The notes: generated from the sequence alone by a model not told the origin. A stretch of 64,000 bases of DNA from Streptomyces sp. LaPpAH-108 (GCF_000373625.1 NZ_KB891993.1:248001-312000), one strand, 5' to 3'. Numbered from the stretch's first letter, positions 34,962 to 44,206 are shown. Translations and numbers: made by a program.

Positions 34962-36521
34962 TCAACGCAGCCACACGCCTTCGAGCTGGACGCGGCCGTA
35001 GCCGGGCAGCTTGGGCAGGTTCCGCACCTTGGACGCGGCCAGGTCGATGCCGTCGGCCATGCCCCACAGCAGGTAGCCGGAGCGGTCGTGCTCGATCTGC
35101 TGGAGTTCCTTCAGCGCGGCGGCGCGCTTCTTCGGGTCGCTGCTGCCGATGACCTTGCGGTAGGCGGCGTCGAACCCGGCGTCGTCCCAGTCGGCCTCGT
35201 TCTGGCCCGCCTCGCTGACCATGGTCTTGGAGGCGAAGAAGACCACCGAGTCGTTGGTGCCCCAGTAACTGGTGTAGAAGTCGCCGGACTTCCAGGTCTT
35301 CTCCCAGAAGGCGCCGGACTCCTGCTTGACGACCTTGATCTTGATACCGGCCTCGCGGGCCTGGTTCGCGAACAGCGTCGCCGAGTCGGCCAGGCCGGAG
35401 ATGTCCTCGGTGGTGACCAGTTCGTAGGTCTTGGACAGGTCGAAACCCGCGTCTCTCAGCAACCGCTTGGCCTTGGCCAGGTCACGCTTACGCTGCGGGA
35501 TGTCCTTGGCGTAGTCCGGGTCGCCGGTGCCGAGGATGTCGTTGGCGACGGTGCCGTAACCGGACAGGACCTGCTTGACCATCGCCTCGCGGTCCACGAC
35601 CAGGCGCATCGCCTCGCGCACCCGCTCGTCGGCGAAGGGGCTGCCCTTCGCGGTGCGCATGACGATGGGCATCGCCATGTCGTTGGGGCGGCGCAGCACC
35701 TGAACGTCCTTACGGGACGCGGCGGTTCGGGCGGCGACGGCACCGGCGTTGGAGGCGAGGTCGATCTGTCCGGCGAGCAGGGCGTTCGCCATCGCCTGCG
35801 GGGTCTCGAACATGGTGACCTCGATCGCGTCGAGGTGCACGGCGGGGCCGTACCACTGGTCGTTGCGCACCAGGCGGGCGTTGCCGCCCCGGAACCAGTC
35901 CAGCTTGAACGGGCCGGTGCCGGGCGCCTTCGCGATGTCCGCGTCCTTGGTGCCCTTCTTCAGCACGAAGGAGGAGAAGCGGGTCATGAGGGGGAAGTCG
36001 GCGTTGGCGTAGTCGGAGACGAGGACCACCGTGTCCGTGCCCTCGGCGCTGATGTTCTTCGCCTGGATGCCGGGCAGGCGTGCCGCGCCGGAGGGGGTGC
36101 CGCGCAGCCGCTTCAGCGACCACACCACGTCGTCGGCGGTCACCGGGGTGCCGTCGTGGAACACGGCACCCTTGGCTATCCGGAACTTCCACGTCTTCAG
36201 ATCCGCCGAGGGCTCCCACGAAGTGGCCAGGCGTGGGGCGGTGTTGGCCTTCGCGCCGGGAACGGTGAGCGTGTCGAAGACCAGAGCGATGACGAGGTAG
36301 TCGCTCTCGTTGGCCTGGGTGCCGTGCGGGTCACGGGTGATCGCGCTCGCGTGTCCCAGCGCCCCCACCCTCAGGGTGCCTCCGGCACGCGGCTTCCCGG
36401 CCTCCGCTCCGGAGGTCGCGGCACCCTTGGAATCCGCACCGCCACCGCTGCAGGCCGCGAGAATTCCGGCCGCTCCGATGCCGGTTCCGGCCCACAGCAG
36501 CTGTCGTCTGGTGACGCTCAC
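34962..36521 (-). CDS. iron-regulated SBP_bac_5 lipoprotein of a Dpp/Cnt-type importer
   Basis: The 519-residue product starts at GTG 36521, with GAGGACC upstream. The N-terminus VTRRQLLWAGTGIGAAGILAACSG has both a twin-arginine-like RRQLLW and a lipobox LAACS, so it is a membrane-anchored extracellular binding protein. The body is an SBP_bac_5 protein: WKFRIAKGAVFHDGTPVTADDVVWSLKR is diagnostic. Relatives bind peptides, nickel chelates or opine metallophores (NikA, CntA, DppA). An iron box lies 35 bases upstream, arguing for a metallophore rather than nutritional peptides. It heads a four-gene importer operon facing the metallophore-type biosynthetic genes. Confidence 0.88.
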   Translation of the reverse strand: MSVTRRQLLWAGTGIGAAGILAACSGGGADSKGAATSGAEAGKPRAGGTLRVGALGHASAITRDPHGTQANESDYLVIALVFDTLTVPGAKANTAPRLATSWEPSADLKTWKFRIAKGAVFHDGTPVTADDVVWSLKRLRGTPSGAARLPGIQAKNISAEGTDTVVLVSDYANADFPLMTRFSSFVLKKGTKDADIAKAPGTGPFKLDWFRGGNARLVRNDQWYGPAVHLDAIEVTMFETPQAMANALLAGQIDLASNAGAVAARTAASRKDVQVLRRPNDMAMPIVMRTAKGSPFADERVREAMRLVVDREAMVKQVLSGYGTVANDILGTGDPDYAKDIPQRKRDLAKAKRLLRDAGFDLSKTYELVTTEDISGLADSATLFANQAREAGIKIKVVKQESGAFWEKTWKSGDFYTSYWGTNDSVVFFASKTMVSEAGQNEADWDDAGFDAAYRKVIGSSDPKKRAAALKELQQIEHDRSGYLLWGMADGIDLAASKVRNLPKLPGYGRVQLEGVWLR

Positions 36522-36556
36522 GTCTGGTCCTCGTCTCAGGTTCGCACTGGTCGTTC

Positions 36557-36570
36557 TTAGGGTCACCTAA
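36557..36570. promoter_or_regulatory. iron box of the importer operon
   Basis: TTAGGGTCACCTAA is a DmdR-type palindrome located 35 bases upstream of the binding-protein GTG on the minus strand. Confidence 0.85.
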
Positions 36571-36706
36571 CCGAAGCCGTCCGGACTTCGCAAGCGACCC
36601 CACCCCCGCACCGGCGACCGCCAGCCCGGGTCCATGACACATCAAATTGCCTGCTCAGCAGCAGTTTTGACGCTGCGTCAGGTCACTGTCGGGCTGCCGA
36701 AAAATC

Positions 36707-36724
36707 GACTACCTTGATGTAGTC
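36707..36724. promoter_or_regulatory. BlaI-type operator in the divergent importer/biosynthesis region
   Basis: GACTAC-CTTGAT-GTAGTC is a perfect palindrome with the same arm-spacer geometry as the other BlaI-type sites. It lies in the 376-base region between the importer operon (minus) and the oxygenase operon (plus), 11 bases before the plus-strand iron box, suggesting dual control. Confidence 0.65.
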
Positions 36725-36735
36725 AATCACATCGC

Positions 36736-36754
36736 TTAGGGTTGCCTTACCTGA
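36736..36754. promoter_or_regulatory. iron box of the oxygenase/metallophore operon
   Basis: TTAGGGTTGCCTTACCTGA matches the 19-base iron-box consensus TTAGGTTAGGCTCACCTAA at 14 positions. The first gene starts 143 bases downstream. The rest of this 376-base gap shows nothing else clear. Confidence 0.75.
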
Positions 36755-36897
36755 GCGGCGTTGTTACGTTCCTGGCGTCCGGCGACGCCCCGAGCCGCGC
36801 TGCGCCAGACCCTTTCGCGTTCCCCCCTCACTCACGAGCCGGTACGGCGCTGCCCCATGCCCGCGCCTCGGTCCGTCCTGCCCTGGAAGGTGCCACC

Positions 36898-37887
36898 GTG
36901 CCCACCTGCCCTGCCCCGGTACGCCCTCTCGACGCCACCGCCGCAGCCGAACTGACCGCCGTCGCCGCCGGACTTCTCGCCGAGCACGGCTCCGCCACCT
37001 CGCCCGCGCTTCTCGCCGCCCTCCCCAAGGCGTGCGCAGGGCTCGGGCACACGGTGCGTCAGGCGCTGCGCCCCGTGGACACCGCCGACGGCCTCTTCGT
37101 ACTGCGCGGGCTGACCCCCGACGACAGCGGGCTCGGCCCGACCCCGGGCCACTGGTCCACGGCCGGTGAGTCCGGCGCGCTGTGGGACGTGGTCCTGCTG
37201 CTCGTCTCCACCCTGATGGGCACTCCGATCGCCTGGGAGGGCCAGCAGGACGGCAGGTTCGTGCACAACATCGTCCCCTCACCCGGGCACGAGGGCGAGC
37301 AGACCGGTGCCTCCAGCTCCGTGCTGCTCACCCCGCACACCGAGGACGCCTTCCACCCCGGCCGCGCCCACCTGCTCGTGCTGTGCTGCATGCGCAACCA
37401 CGACGACATCGCCACGACGGCGGCCAGCATCCGCCGTACCGCCCTGTCCACGGAGGACATCGCCCAGCTCGAGCGGCCGGTGGTGCCGATCCTGCCCGAC
37501 GACGCCTACGAGCGGGCCCAGCGGTTCCCCGGACGCCCCGCCCCGGTCCCGACGCTCTTCGACACCGCCGAGGGACTGACCCTGCGCTTCGACCCCGCCT
37601 ACACCCCGCTGGACGAGGCGGACGCGGCATGGCGGCAGGCGTACCGGCGGCTGGAGGACGAACTGGCCCGCGTCTCCGTGGCGGTGAGCCTGCGGCCCGG
37701 TGACGTCCTGGTGGTCGACAACGACATCGTCGTCCACGGACGCGTCCCGTTCCGGGCCCGCTACGACGGCACCGACCGCTGGCTCAAGCGTGCCTCGGTC
37801 CGCGTGCCCGGCCGCCGGACCCGCCCCGAGGCGGAGGCCGACGAGCACGGCTACGGCCAGACGGCCCTCGAAGCACACACCAGCTGA
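36898..37887 (+). CDS. clavaminate synthase-like Fe(II)/2OG oxygenase
   Basis: The 329-residue protein starts at GTG 36898, with TGGAAGG upstream; the frame is open further 5' but lacks a credible start. It resembles the amino-acid beta-hydroxylase branch (AsnO, VioC, clavaminate synthase). The iron site is TPHTEDAFHPGR (HXE pair) with a distal histidine in VVDNDIVVHGRVPF, and the C-terminal KRASVRVPG supplies the 2-oxoglutarate arginine. It would hydroxylate or desaturate a free or carrier-bound amino acid. It opens an iron-boxed operon with SbnB- and SbnA-like genes, so the substrate may be Asp/Asn/Dap-derived and the product hydroxy group could be a metal ligand. Confidence 0.82.
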   Translation: MPTCPAPVRPLDATAAAELTAVAAGLLAEHGSATSPALLAALPKACAGLGHTVRQALRPVDTADGLFVLRGLTPDDSGLGPTPGHWSTAGESGALWDVVLLLVSTLMGTPIAWEGQQDGRFVHNIVPSPGHEGEQTGASSSVLLTPHTEDAFHPGRAHLLVLCCMRNHDDIATTAASIRRTALSTEDIAQLERPVVPILPDDAYERAQRFPGRPAPVPTLFDTAEGLTLRFDPAYTPLDEADAAWRQAYRRLEDELARVSVAVSLRPGDVLVVDNDIVVHGRVPFRARYDGTDRWLKRASVRVPGRRTRPEAEADEHGYGQTALEAHTS

Positions 37888-37913
37888 CGCGCCACCCCCT
37901 CCGGAGGAACCCC

Positions 37914-38909
37914 GTGACCGAGATCGCCCCCGACCGCCGTCTGCGCGTCCTGTCCACCAGCGACCTGGCCGGCATCGACATATCCCTCGGCGACGTGCTC
38001 GCCACCGTCGAAGGCGCCTACCGCACCCTGGCGGCCGGCCTGTCGGACAATCCCCGCAAGCTCACCGTCAAGCCCGCCGACGAACACTCCGTCTCCTACG
38101 CGATGCTGGGCCGGGACGGCACCCGCGAGATCGTCGCCGTCAAGACCTCGTACAAGCACGGCCTGGACAAGGGCCGCGAGGAGCAGCACTACTACACGAC
38201 GCTGACCCTCTACGACGACGTCACCGGGCTGCCGGTCGCGATGATGGACTGCTCCCGGATCGGTTCCCTGCGCACCCCCGCCGTCTCCGCGCTCCTGGCC
38301 CGCGAGTGCGCCACCCCTGACGCCTCGACCGCGCTGGTCATCGGCACCGGCACCCAGGGCCGTCTCGCGCTGCCCTTCCTGCTGACGGCCCTGCCCCAGC
38401 TGGACCGTCTGCTGCTTTCGGGCACTCACCCCGAGGGCATCGCCGCTGTCCGCGCCGAACTCGCCCGTCACTTCCCCGGCCGTGAGGTGGACGTGGTCAG
38501 TGATCTGAAGGCCGCCGCCCGCGAAGCCGACGTGATCGTGGCGACCGCCGGTGCCCACACGCCCGCCGCCGTCGAAGCCGCCTGGCTCAAGCCCGGCGCG
38601 ACGACGATCCTCGTCGGCCACGGCCTGGCCCCCTCCACCCTGCACCGAGCCGACCGGGTGATCGCCACCAGCGAGGCCCAGATGCGGGTGACCGGCACGG
38701 ACATGGCCGACGCCGACGGCAGCCTGCCCGCCGTGGACCTGGAGCTTCCCGCCGTCGTCTCCGGCGTCTCCAAGGCCCGCACCACGGCCGAGCAGCGCAT
38801 CTTCGCCTACAACAGCGGCCTGGTCGTCACCGACATCGCCCTGGGCCACCGCTTCGCCCAGCTGGCCCTGGCCGCCGGCCTCGGCACGGAGGTGGCGCTG
38901 TGGCAGTGA
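37914..38909 (+). CDS. ornithine cyclodeaminase/mu-crystallin family dehydrogenase (SbnB-like)
   Basis: The 331-residue protein starts at a GTG with GGAGGA upstream. The conserved SRIGSLRTPAVSALLA and the nucleotide-binding VIGTGTQGRLALPF (Rossmann GXGXXG) identify the family, as does the substrate-lysine region AVKTSYKHG. In staphyloferrin B synthesis SbnB oxidises N-(aminocarboxyethyl)glutamate to L-2,3-diaminopropionate and 2-oxoglutarate. The presence of an SbnA-like gene two genes on makes the same role likely here. True cyclodeaminases that make proline share the fold, so the assignment rests on context. Confidence 0.85.
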   Translation: MTEIAPDRRLRVLSTSDLAGIDISLGDVLATVEGAYRTLAAGLSDNPRKLTVKPADEHSVSYAMLGRDGTREIVAVKTSYKHGLDKGREEQHYYTTLTLYDDVTGLPVAMMDCSRIGSLRTPAVSALLARECATPDASTALVIGTGTQGRLALPFLLTALPQLDRLLLSGTHPEGIAAVRAELARHFPGREVDVVSDLKAAAREADVIVATAGAHTPAAVEAAWLKPGATTILVGHGLAPSTLHRADRVIATSEAQMRVTGTDMADADGSLPAVDLELPAVVSGVSKARTTAEQRIFAYNSGLVVTDIALGHRFAQLALAAGLGTEVALWQ

Positions 38910-40270
38910 GCACCGGGGACTGGCCCGTCCTGCCGGTCCTGCCGGACGCCGCCACCGACGCGGTGGTGACGTCCGGGCTGCTGCGTGAACTGGCCTACGC
39001 GTTCGGCGGACCGTTCCACTTCCTGCTGCCCGACGCCTTCACCGCCAACCTCCGCGCCATGCGGCAGACCCTGGACGCGGCCGACGTGGACGGCTTCCTC
39101 TACTACGCGAAGAAGGCCAACAAGGCGGCCGTCTTCGTCGAGCGGGCCGCCGCGCACGGGGCGGGCGTGGACGTCGCCTCCGCCGCCGAACTGCGCGAAG
39201 CGCTCGGCCACGGCGTACGCGGTGAGCACCTGGTGGTCACCGGCCCGGCCAAGGACCCGGCGCTGCTGCGCCTGGCGGTAACGCACGGCGCCCTGATCGC
39301 CGTCGACGCTCTCGGCGAACTCGACGCGGTGATCACCACCGCACTGGCCGGGCCGGTCCGCCCGGCCCGGGTCCTGCTGCGCGTCCTGCCCCCGGTGCAG
39401 CCGCACAGCCGCTTCGGCCTGACCGAGGACGAACTCGCCCTCGCCCTGGAGCGCTGCGTGGAGGCGAGGCAGGCCCTGCGGATGGAGGGGTTCAGCTTCC
39501 ATCTGTCCGGCTACGCCCTCCAGCCCCGCGCCGACCTGGCCGCCCGCCTGACCGAGCTGTGCCTCAAGGCACGGGTGGCGGGCCTTCAGGCCGACCGTCT
39601 TTCCATCGGCGGCGGGCTGCCCGTCAGTTACACGGACGCGGACAGCTGGCACGCCTTCCTCGCGACCCAGTGCCCCGCGCACTATCACGCCGAAAAGACC
39701 TTCGCGAGCGGGGACTTCTACCCGTACCACTCACCGGTGTCCGGGGCCCGCGCCCTGGCCGCTCTGCTGGAGACGCGGCCCGACGGAGCGGACCGCACGC
39801 TCGCCCGGACCCTCACCGAGGCCGGGGTGACGCTTCTCCTCGAGCCGGGCCGCGCCCTCCTGGACCGCGCCGGTGCCACCGTGTTCACCGTCCAGGGGGT
39901 CAAGGACCGCGACGGCTACCAGCTGCTGACGGTCGACGGCACCAGCCTGAGCCTGTCCGAGCAGTGGTTCAACAGCGAGTACGCCCCCGACCCGCGGCTG
40001 ATCCCCCGTCGACCGGACGCACCGGCCGGGGTGTTCCCGGCGAGCGTCGGCGCCGCCACCTGCCTGGAGTCGGACCTGCTCACCTGGCGCAAGATCGCCT
40101 TCCCCCACCGGCCCCGCGCCGGGGACCTGCTGCTCTACCCCAACACGGCCGGCTACCAGATGGACTCCAACGAGTCCCCCTTCCACGACCTGCCGCTGCC
40201 GCCCAAGGTCGTCGTCGACCGCACCGACCGTCCCCGGCCGCGCTGGCGGCTGGACCGCCACTTCATCTGA
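38900..40270 (+). CDS. fold-type III PLP decarboxylase (LysA/SbnH/Y4yA-like)
   Basis: The 456-residue protein starts at GTG 38900, inside the previous gene, with GGAGG seven bases upstream; GTG 38906 is an alternative. The barrel has YYAKKANKAA with the PLP lysine predicted at residue 72, GVDVASAAELREAL, SFHLSGY, the phosphate-binding SIGGGLP, and EPGRALLDRAG. The C-terminal domain has GAATCLESDLL in place of the usual CESGD-type motif, and NTAGYQMDSN. SbnH decarboxylates citryl-diaminopropionate and LysA decarboxylates diaminopimelate. In this operon decarboxylation of a Dap-containing intermediate to an ethylenediamine unit is plausible. It is paralogous to the gene at 50.4 kb. Confidence 0.82.
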   Translation: MAVSTGDWPVLPVLPDAATDAVVTSGLLRELAYAFGGPFHFLLPDAFTANLRAMRQTLDAADVDGFLYYAKKANKAAVFVERAAAHGAGVDVASAAELREALGHGVRGEHLVVTGPAKDPALLRLAVTHGALIAVDALGELDAVITTALAGPVRPARVLLRVLPPVQPHSRFGLTEDELALALERCVEARQALRMEGFSFHLSGYALQPRADLAARLTELCLKARVAGLQADRLSIGGGLPVSYTDADSWHAFLATQCPAHYHAEKTFASGDFYPYHSPVSGARALAALLETRPDGADRTLARTLTEAGVTLLLEPGRALLDRAGATVFTVQGVKDRDGYQLLTVDGTSLSLSEQWFNSEYAPDPRLIPRRPDAPAGVFPASVGAATCLESDLLTWRKIAFPHRPRAGDLLLYPNTAGYQMDSNESPFHDLPLPPKVVVDRTDRPRPRWRLDRHFI

Positions 40271-40316
40271 CCGCCCTGGCACCCGCCCCGAAATCCCCCC
40301 TCACAGGAGTCTTCCG

Positions 40317-41348
40317 ATGCCCGGAGTCCTTCAGCGGCCCGCCGTGGTCTCCCGCGTGTCCGACCTGATCGGCCGCACCCCTCTGCTGGAACTGGCCGCC
40401 ACCGAGACCGGCAGCCGTCTGCTGCTGAAGCTGGAGATGTTCAATCCCACCGGCACCGCGAAGATCCGTATGGCCCGCGCCATGGTCGACGCCGCCGAAG
40501 CCGCCGGAGAGCTTCGCTCCGGAGGACGGATCGTCGAATCCACCTCCGGCAACACCGGGCTCGGCCTGTCCGTGATCGCCGCGGAGCGCGGCTACACCTT
40601 CACCGCCGTCGTGGACAATCACGCCGCCGCCGACAAACTGCGCGCCATGAAGGCGCTCGGCGCCGAACTCGTCCACGTCGATGCCGACAGCGACGGCGAC
40701 GAGCTGCACACCGCCGCCCGCGAAGAACTCGCCGAGAACATGGCACGCGGCCAGGACAACACCGTCTTCACCGAGCAGCACAACAACCCCGCCAACGGCG
40801 TCGGTTACTTCCCCGTCGCCCACGAGCTGGCCGAAGCTCTCGACGGTGACATCGACATCCTCATCGGCGCGGTCGGCACCGGCGGCGCCCTGTGCGGCAC
40901 CGGTCGCGAACTGGCGCGGCTTGTCCCCGAGTTCACCGTCATCGGGGTCGAGCCCAAGGGCTCCATCGCCTTCGGCGGCCCCGCCCACGACTACTACCAG
41001 TCCGGCACCGGCACCCCCGAGGGCGCGGAGATCGGCGCGCTGGTCGACTTCGGCCTCATCGACGAGGGCGTCAAGGTCGGTGACGTCGAAGCCTTCGCCA
41101 CCTGCCGCGCCGTGGCGCGTACCGGGCTGCTCATCGGCGGCTCCGCCGGGGGCGTCGTCCACGAGGCCCTGCACCGCCTGCCCTCCCTGCCGCCGGGCAC
41201 CACCATGGTCGCGCTGATCAACGACGGAGGGGAGAAGTACCTGGACACCGTCTTCAACGACGACTGGATGGCCGAGCGCGCTCTCCTCAGCCCCGAGACC
41301 GAACGTTCAGTGGAAGAACAGCTCACCAAGCTCCGCGGGAACCGGTGA
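40317..41348 (+). CDS. cysteine synthase-like PLP enzyme (SbnA-like)
   Basis: The 343-residue fold-type II PLP enzyme. The Schiff-base lysine is Lys49 in FNPTGTAKIRMA; the substrate loop is ESTSGNTG, the phosphate-binding loop GAVGTGGALCGTG, and GSAGG follows. CAGGAG precedes the ATG. Cysteine synthases normally carry GSVKDR around the lysine; the TGTAKIR variant is closer to SbnA-type enzymes that join phosphoserine and glutamate. With the SbnB-like gene it would produce L-2,3-diaminopropionate. It overlaps the exporter gene that follows. O-acetylserine sulfhydrylase activity is the main alternative. Confidence 0.85.
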   Translation: MPGVLQRPAVVSRVSDLIGRTPLLELAATETGSRLLLKLEMFNPTGTAKIRMARAMVDAAEAAGELRSGGRIVESTSGNTGLGLSVIAAERGYTFTAVVDNHAAADKLRAMKALGAELVHVDADSDGDELHTAAREELAENMARGQDNTVFTEQHNNPANGVGYFPVAHELAEALDGDIDILIGAVGTGGALCGTGRELARLVPEFTVIGVEPKGSIAFGGPAHDYYQSGTGTPEGAEIGALVDFGLIDEGVKVGDVEAFATCRAVARTGLLIGGSAGGVVHEALHRLPSLPPGTTMVALINDGGEKYLDTVFNDDWMAERALLSPETERSVEEQLTKLRGNR

Positions 41349-42748
41349 CCCCCATGCCGACCACCTTCCTCCGCGACGGCCGCGCGCTCGGCGCCCTCGC
41401 CGTCCCCCTCGTCCTCACCCAGCTCGCGCAGGTCGCCCTGACGACCACCGACACGGTGATGATGGGGCTGCTGGGCACCACCGAACTCGCGGCGGGCGGC
41501 CTCGCCATCGTCGTCTTCAACCAGATCCGCACCATGGGCGTCGGCCTGGTCACCTCCGTCGGCAACCAGATCGCCGCCGCGGCTGCCCGGGCCGAGCGAG
41601 GCGGCACGGACGGTGCCGGGACGCAGGAGGAGGCGCGGGACGAAATCCGGGGCATCGTCCGGGCCAGTCTCGCCGTCGCCACCCTGGCCGGAGCCGTCGG
41701 CGCCCTCGTCATGATCCTCATCGGGCAGGCCCTGATCGGGCTCGGGCAGGACGCCGGTGTCGTCGGACTCACCCGGACGATGCTCTACGCCCTCGCACCC
41801 GGCCTGCTGCCCTGTCTGTGGTTCCAGGCGATACGCCAGTTCACGGTCGGCATGCGCCGCCCCCAGGCCCTCCTCCGGATCACCCTGGCCTCCATCGCCG
41901 TGAACGCCGGACTCAACTGGGTGCTGATCCACGGCACCTTCGGGCTGCCCCGGCTCGGCCTGACCGGCGTCGGCATCGCCACCTCCACCGTCTATCTGCT
42001 GTCCTTCGCCGCCCTTCACCTGGCCGCGCGGAGGGACAGCGAGCTGGCACCCCTCCTCACCCTCGACATCACCCGCGCGGACGCGGCCACCGTCAAACGC
42101 CTCCTCGGCCTGGGTGTCCCGATCGCGGCCACCTACGGCTCCGAAGCCGGGTTCTTCTCCGTCACCGCGCTGATGGCGGGCTCCTTCGGCCCCGCCGCCC
42201 TCGCCGCGCACACCGCCGTCAACCAGCTCGTCTACATCGTCTTCCAGGTCGCCGTCGGGCTCTCCCACGCCGCGTCCATCAACGTCAGCCGCGAACTCGC
42301 CCTCGGCCATCACGACGGCGCCCGGCGCGTCAAGAACACCGCCCTCGCCTGCGCCGCCGTCGTCATGACCGTCGTCGGCGTGGTCTACCTCACCCTGCCG
42401 CGCCTCGTCCTGGCCCCGTTCCTGGAGCAGGGCTCCGCCCAGGCCCTCACCATCGCCACCCATCTGCTGATGGTCACGGCCTTCCTCCAGTTCTTCGACT
42501 GCGCGCAGAACATCGGCGTCGGTCTCCTGCGCGGTCTGGACGACACCAAGGGCGGCTTCCGCATCACCCTGATCGGCTACTGGGCCGTCGGACTGCCCGT
42601 CGCCTGGCTCCTCGCCTACGCCCTGCACCTGGACACGGTGGGAATCTGGCTCGGCCTCCTCACCGGCCTCGCCGCCACGGCCCTGCTCCTGCTGCGCCGC
42701 TACGACACCACGCTCGCGGCGACCCGGCCCGCGCCCACCATGGCCTGA
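41345..42748 (+). CDS. MATE-family efflux transporter
   Basis: The 467-residue protein has twelve predicted membrane helices in two related halves, with TDTVMMGLLGTTELAAGGLA in the first helix pair and NVSRELALGHHDGARRVKN in the second half, as in NorM/DinF-type proteins. The GTG start overlaps the previous stop; ATG 41354 is an alternative. As the last gene of the iron-boxed operon it probably exports the metallophore precursor or apo-chelator, coupled to a proton or sodium gradient. Confidence 0.9.
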   Translation: MTPMPTTFLRDGRALGALAVPLVLTQLAQVALTTTDTVMMGLLGTTELAAGGLAIVVFNQIRTMGVGLVTSVGNQIAAAAARAERGGTDGAGTQEEARDEIRGIVRASLAVATLAGAVGALVMILIGQALIGLGQDAGVVGLTRTMLYALAPGLLPCLWFQAIRQFTVGMRRPQALLRITLASIAVNAGLNWVLIHGTFGLPRLGLTGVGIATSTVYLLSFAALHLAARRDSELAPLLTLDITRADAATVKRLLGLGVPIAATYGSEAGFFSVTALMAGSFGPAALAAHTAVNQLVYIVFQVAVGLSHAASINVSRELALGHHDGARRVKNTALACAAVVMTVVGVVYLTLPRLVLAPFLEQGSAQALTIATHLLMVTAFLQFFDCAQNIGVGLLRGLDDTKGGFRITLIGYWAVGLPVAWLLAYALHLDTVGIWLGLLTGLAATALLLLRRYDTTLAATRPAPTMA

Positions 42749-42799
42749 CCCCACGCGGCGCGTACGGCCGAGCGGCGCGCGCGGCCACCTTGAGCGGCC

Positions 42800-43744
42800 C
42801 TACCGCGCGCCGACCAGCTGCCGTGCCGCGTACTCCACATATTCGTGCAATCCATAGGCCAGCCCGAGGGCCGTCACCGCCGTGACCACCACCGTCCCCG
42901 CCAGGGCGACGGCCCCGGCTCGCCGGGCACCCCCGCGCGGGGCCGTCGGCTCGGGCTGGAGCAGGGCCGCGACCCGCCGTGGCACCGGCCCGCTCGCCGC
43001 CGCCAACCGGGGGTACGTGCCGCCACGGCCGTGGGACGATCCGGCCAGGGCCGCCCGTGCGATGGCCGCGGCTGCCATCCGCCGGTCGCCCACGACCGTG
43101 GCCGCCGCCTCGTCCGCCCACCGCTCCAGGTGGAAGGCCAACGATTCACGCAGCCCCCGAAGGGCGGGATGGACGACGGCGGCAAGATCGACCACCGCCG
43201 ACAACAGGTGATGGCGCCCGGCCAGATGAGCCCGCTCGTGGGCGAGCAGCACCTCGCGCTCGCTCGCCTTCAGCGCCCGCACCATCCCGGAGGTCACCAC
43301 GACCCGGCCGGGGCGCCCCCTATATCCGGGAAGCGCGAAGGCGTCCACGTCGGCCGCCGGGATCACCAGCAGATCCCCGTCACCGGTTCCCGCACCGGCC
43401 GTCCGCCAGGCGCGCTCGAGCAGCGAACGGTGCCGCGCCCATCGCCGGAGCAGCAGCACGAGCTGGACGAGCATCACCGCGCCCGCCGCACCGGCGAACG
43501 GGACCGCGGCCGGCCACACCTCCAGCACCCGGGGCAGGGACACCCGCTCCAGCGAGGCGAGGAACGGTACGTGGAACAGACCGATCAGCGCCGCGATCGT
43601 GCCGCCCGCCAGAAGGACGGCCGCGCCCGTCAGCGCCCAGCACGCCTCGCGCGGCGGAAGCACCAGGGCCAGGCGCCGGGCGACCAGGGCCGCGCCCCAC
43701 GGAAACACGAGGGCCAGCATGACCAGGACCAGGACATAGGTCAC
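42800..43744 (-). CDS. M56-family (BlaR1-like) membrane metallopeptidase, second copy
   Basis: The 314-residue protein resembles the M56 protein at 16.7 kb throughout, with three N-terminal membrane helices, the zinc site [25 protein letters not shown] and a C-terminal membrane helix. The GTG start overlaps the repressor stop (GTGA). No extracellular sensor domain is present. It is expected to cleave or inactivate the repressor encoded with it. Confidence 0.85.
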   Translation of the reverse strand: MTYVLVLVMLALVFPWGAALVARRLALVLPPREACWALTGAAVLLAGGTIAALIGLFHVPFLASLERVSLPRVLEVWPAAVPFAGAAGAVMLVQLVLLLRRWARHRSLLERAWRTAGAGTGDGDLLVIPAADVDAFALPGYRGRPGRVVVTSGMVRALKASEREVLLAHERAHLAGRHHLLSAVVDLAAVVHPALRGLRESLAFHLERWADEAAATVVGDRRMAAAAIARAALAGSSHGRGGTYPRLAAASGPVPRRVAALLQPEPTAPRGGARRAGAVALAGTVVVTAVTALGLAYGLHEYVEYAARQLVGAR

Positions 43745-44124
43745 TCGGGGTCGTCCTCGGCTTCGAGCAGCAGGCGGCGCAGGGTCTCCTCGTCGTCCTC
43801 GGACAGAGCGGACACGAACCGTTTGAGCACCAGGTCGCGCTCGGGCTCGCTCTCCAGCTCACGACGCATGCGGTCGGCGACCAGCCCCGCCGCGTCCTCC
43901 ACCGGCTCGTACGCGAAACCGCGCCCGGCGGGGATACGGCGCAAGGTGCCCTTCTCATAGAGGCGGACCAGGGTGGTGGCCATCGTCGTCCTGGCCAGCC
44001 CCTTGCCGAGCGCGGCGTTGACCTCGTGCGCGGTCATCGGCCTCCCCGCCTGCCACAGCACCGCCAGCACATCCGCGACCAGCTCGCCGTGCGCGCGCCT
44101 CTCGTCCTGCCGCTTGTCCGACAT
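43741..44124 (-). CDS. BlaI/MecI/CopY-family repressor, second copy
   Basis: The 127-residue protein starts at the ATG at 44124, preceded by GGGAGAGA; an in-frame GTG at 44142 exists. The winged helix has [25 protein letters not shown] and [18 protein letters not shown], and the dimerisation part ends [22 protein letters not shown]. Its own operator lies 65 bases upstream. Similarity to the 16.3 kb repressor is clear, so the two may recognise overlapping sets of sites. Confidence 0.88.
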   Translation of the reverse strand: MSDKRQDERRAHGELVADVLAVLWQAGRPMTAHEVNAALGKGLARTTMATTLVRLYEKGTLRRIPAGRGFAYEPVEDAAGLVADRMRRELESEPERDLVLKRFVSALSEDDEETLRRLLLEAEDDPE

Positions 44125-44188
44125 TCTCTCCCGTCCTCCCACACCCCAGGACGCCGCGCGGAGTCCGGTGCGATTTCACCTGCCGATC

Positions 44189-44206
44189 GTCTACATTCCT
44201 GTAGCC
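44189..44206. promoter_or_regulatory. BlaI-type operator of the second blaI gene
   Basis: GTCTAC-ATTCCT-GTAGCC, one mismatch from a perfect palindrome, lies 65 bases upstream of the second repressor gene. The surrounding 369-base gap (44125-44493) otherwise holds only the hairpin described at 44421. Confidence 0.75.

Noticed and set aside
36742..36897. Upstream extension of the clavaminate synthase-like gene from a TTG
   Set aside because: The TTG lies inside the iron box and lacks a ribosome-binding site. The extension is low in complexity, and GTG 36898 has a good site.
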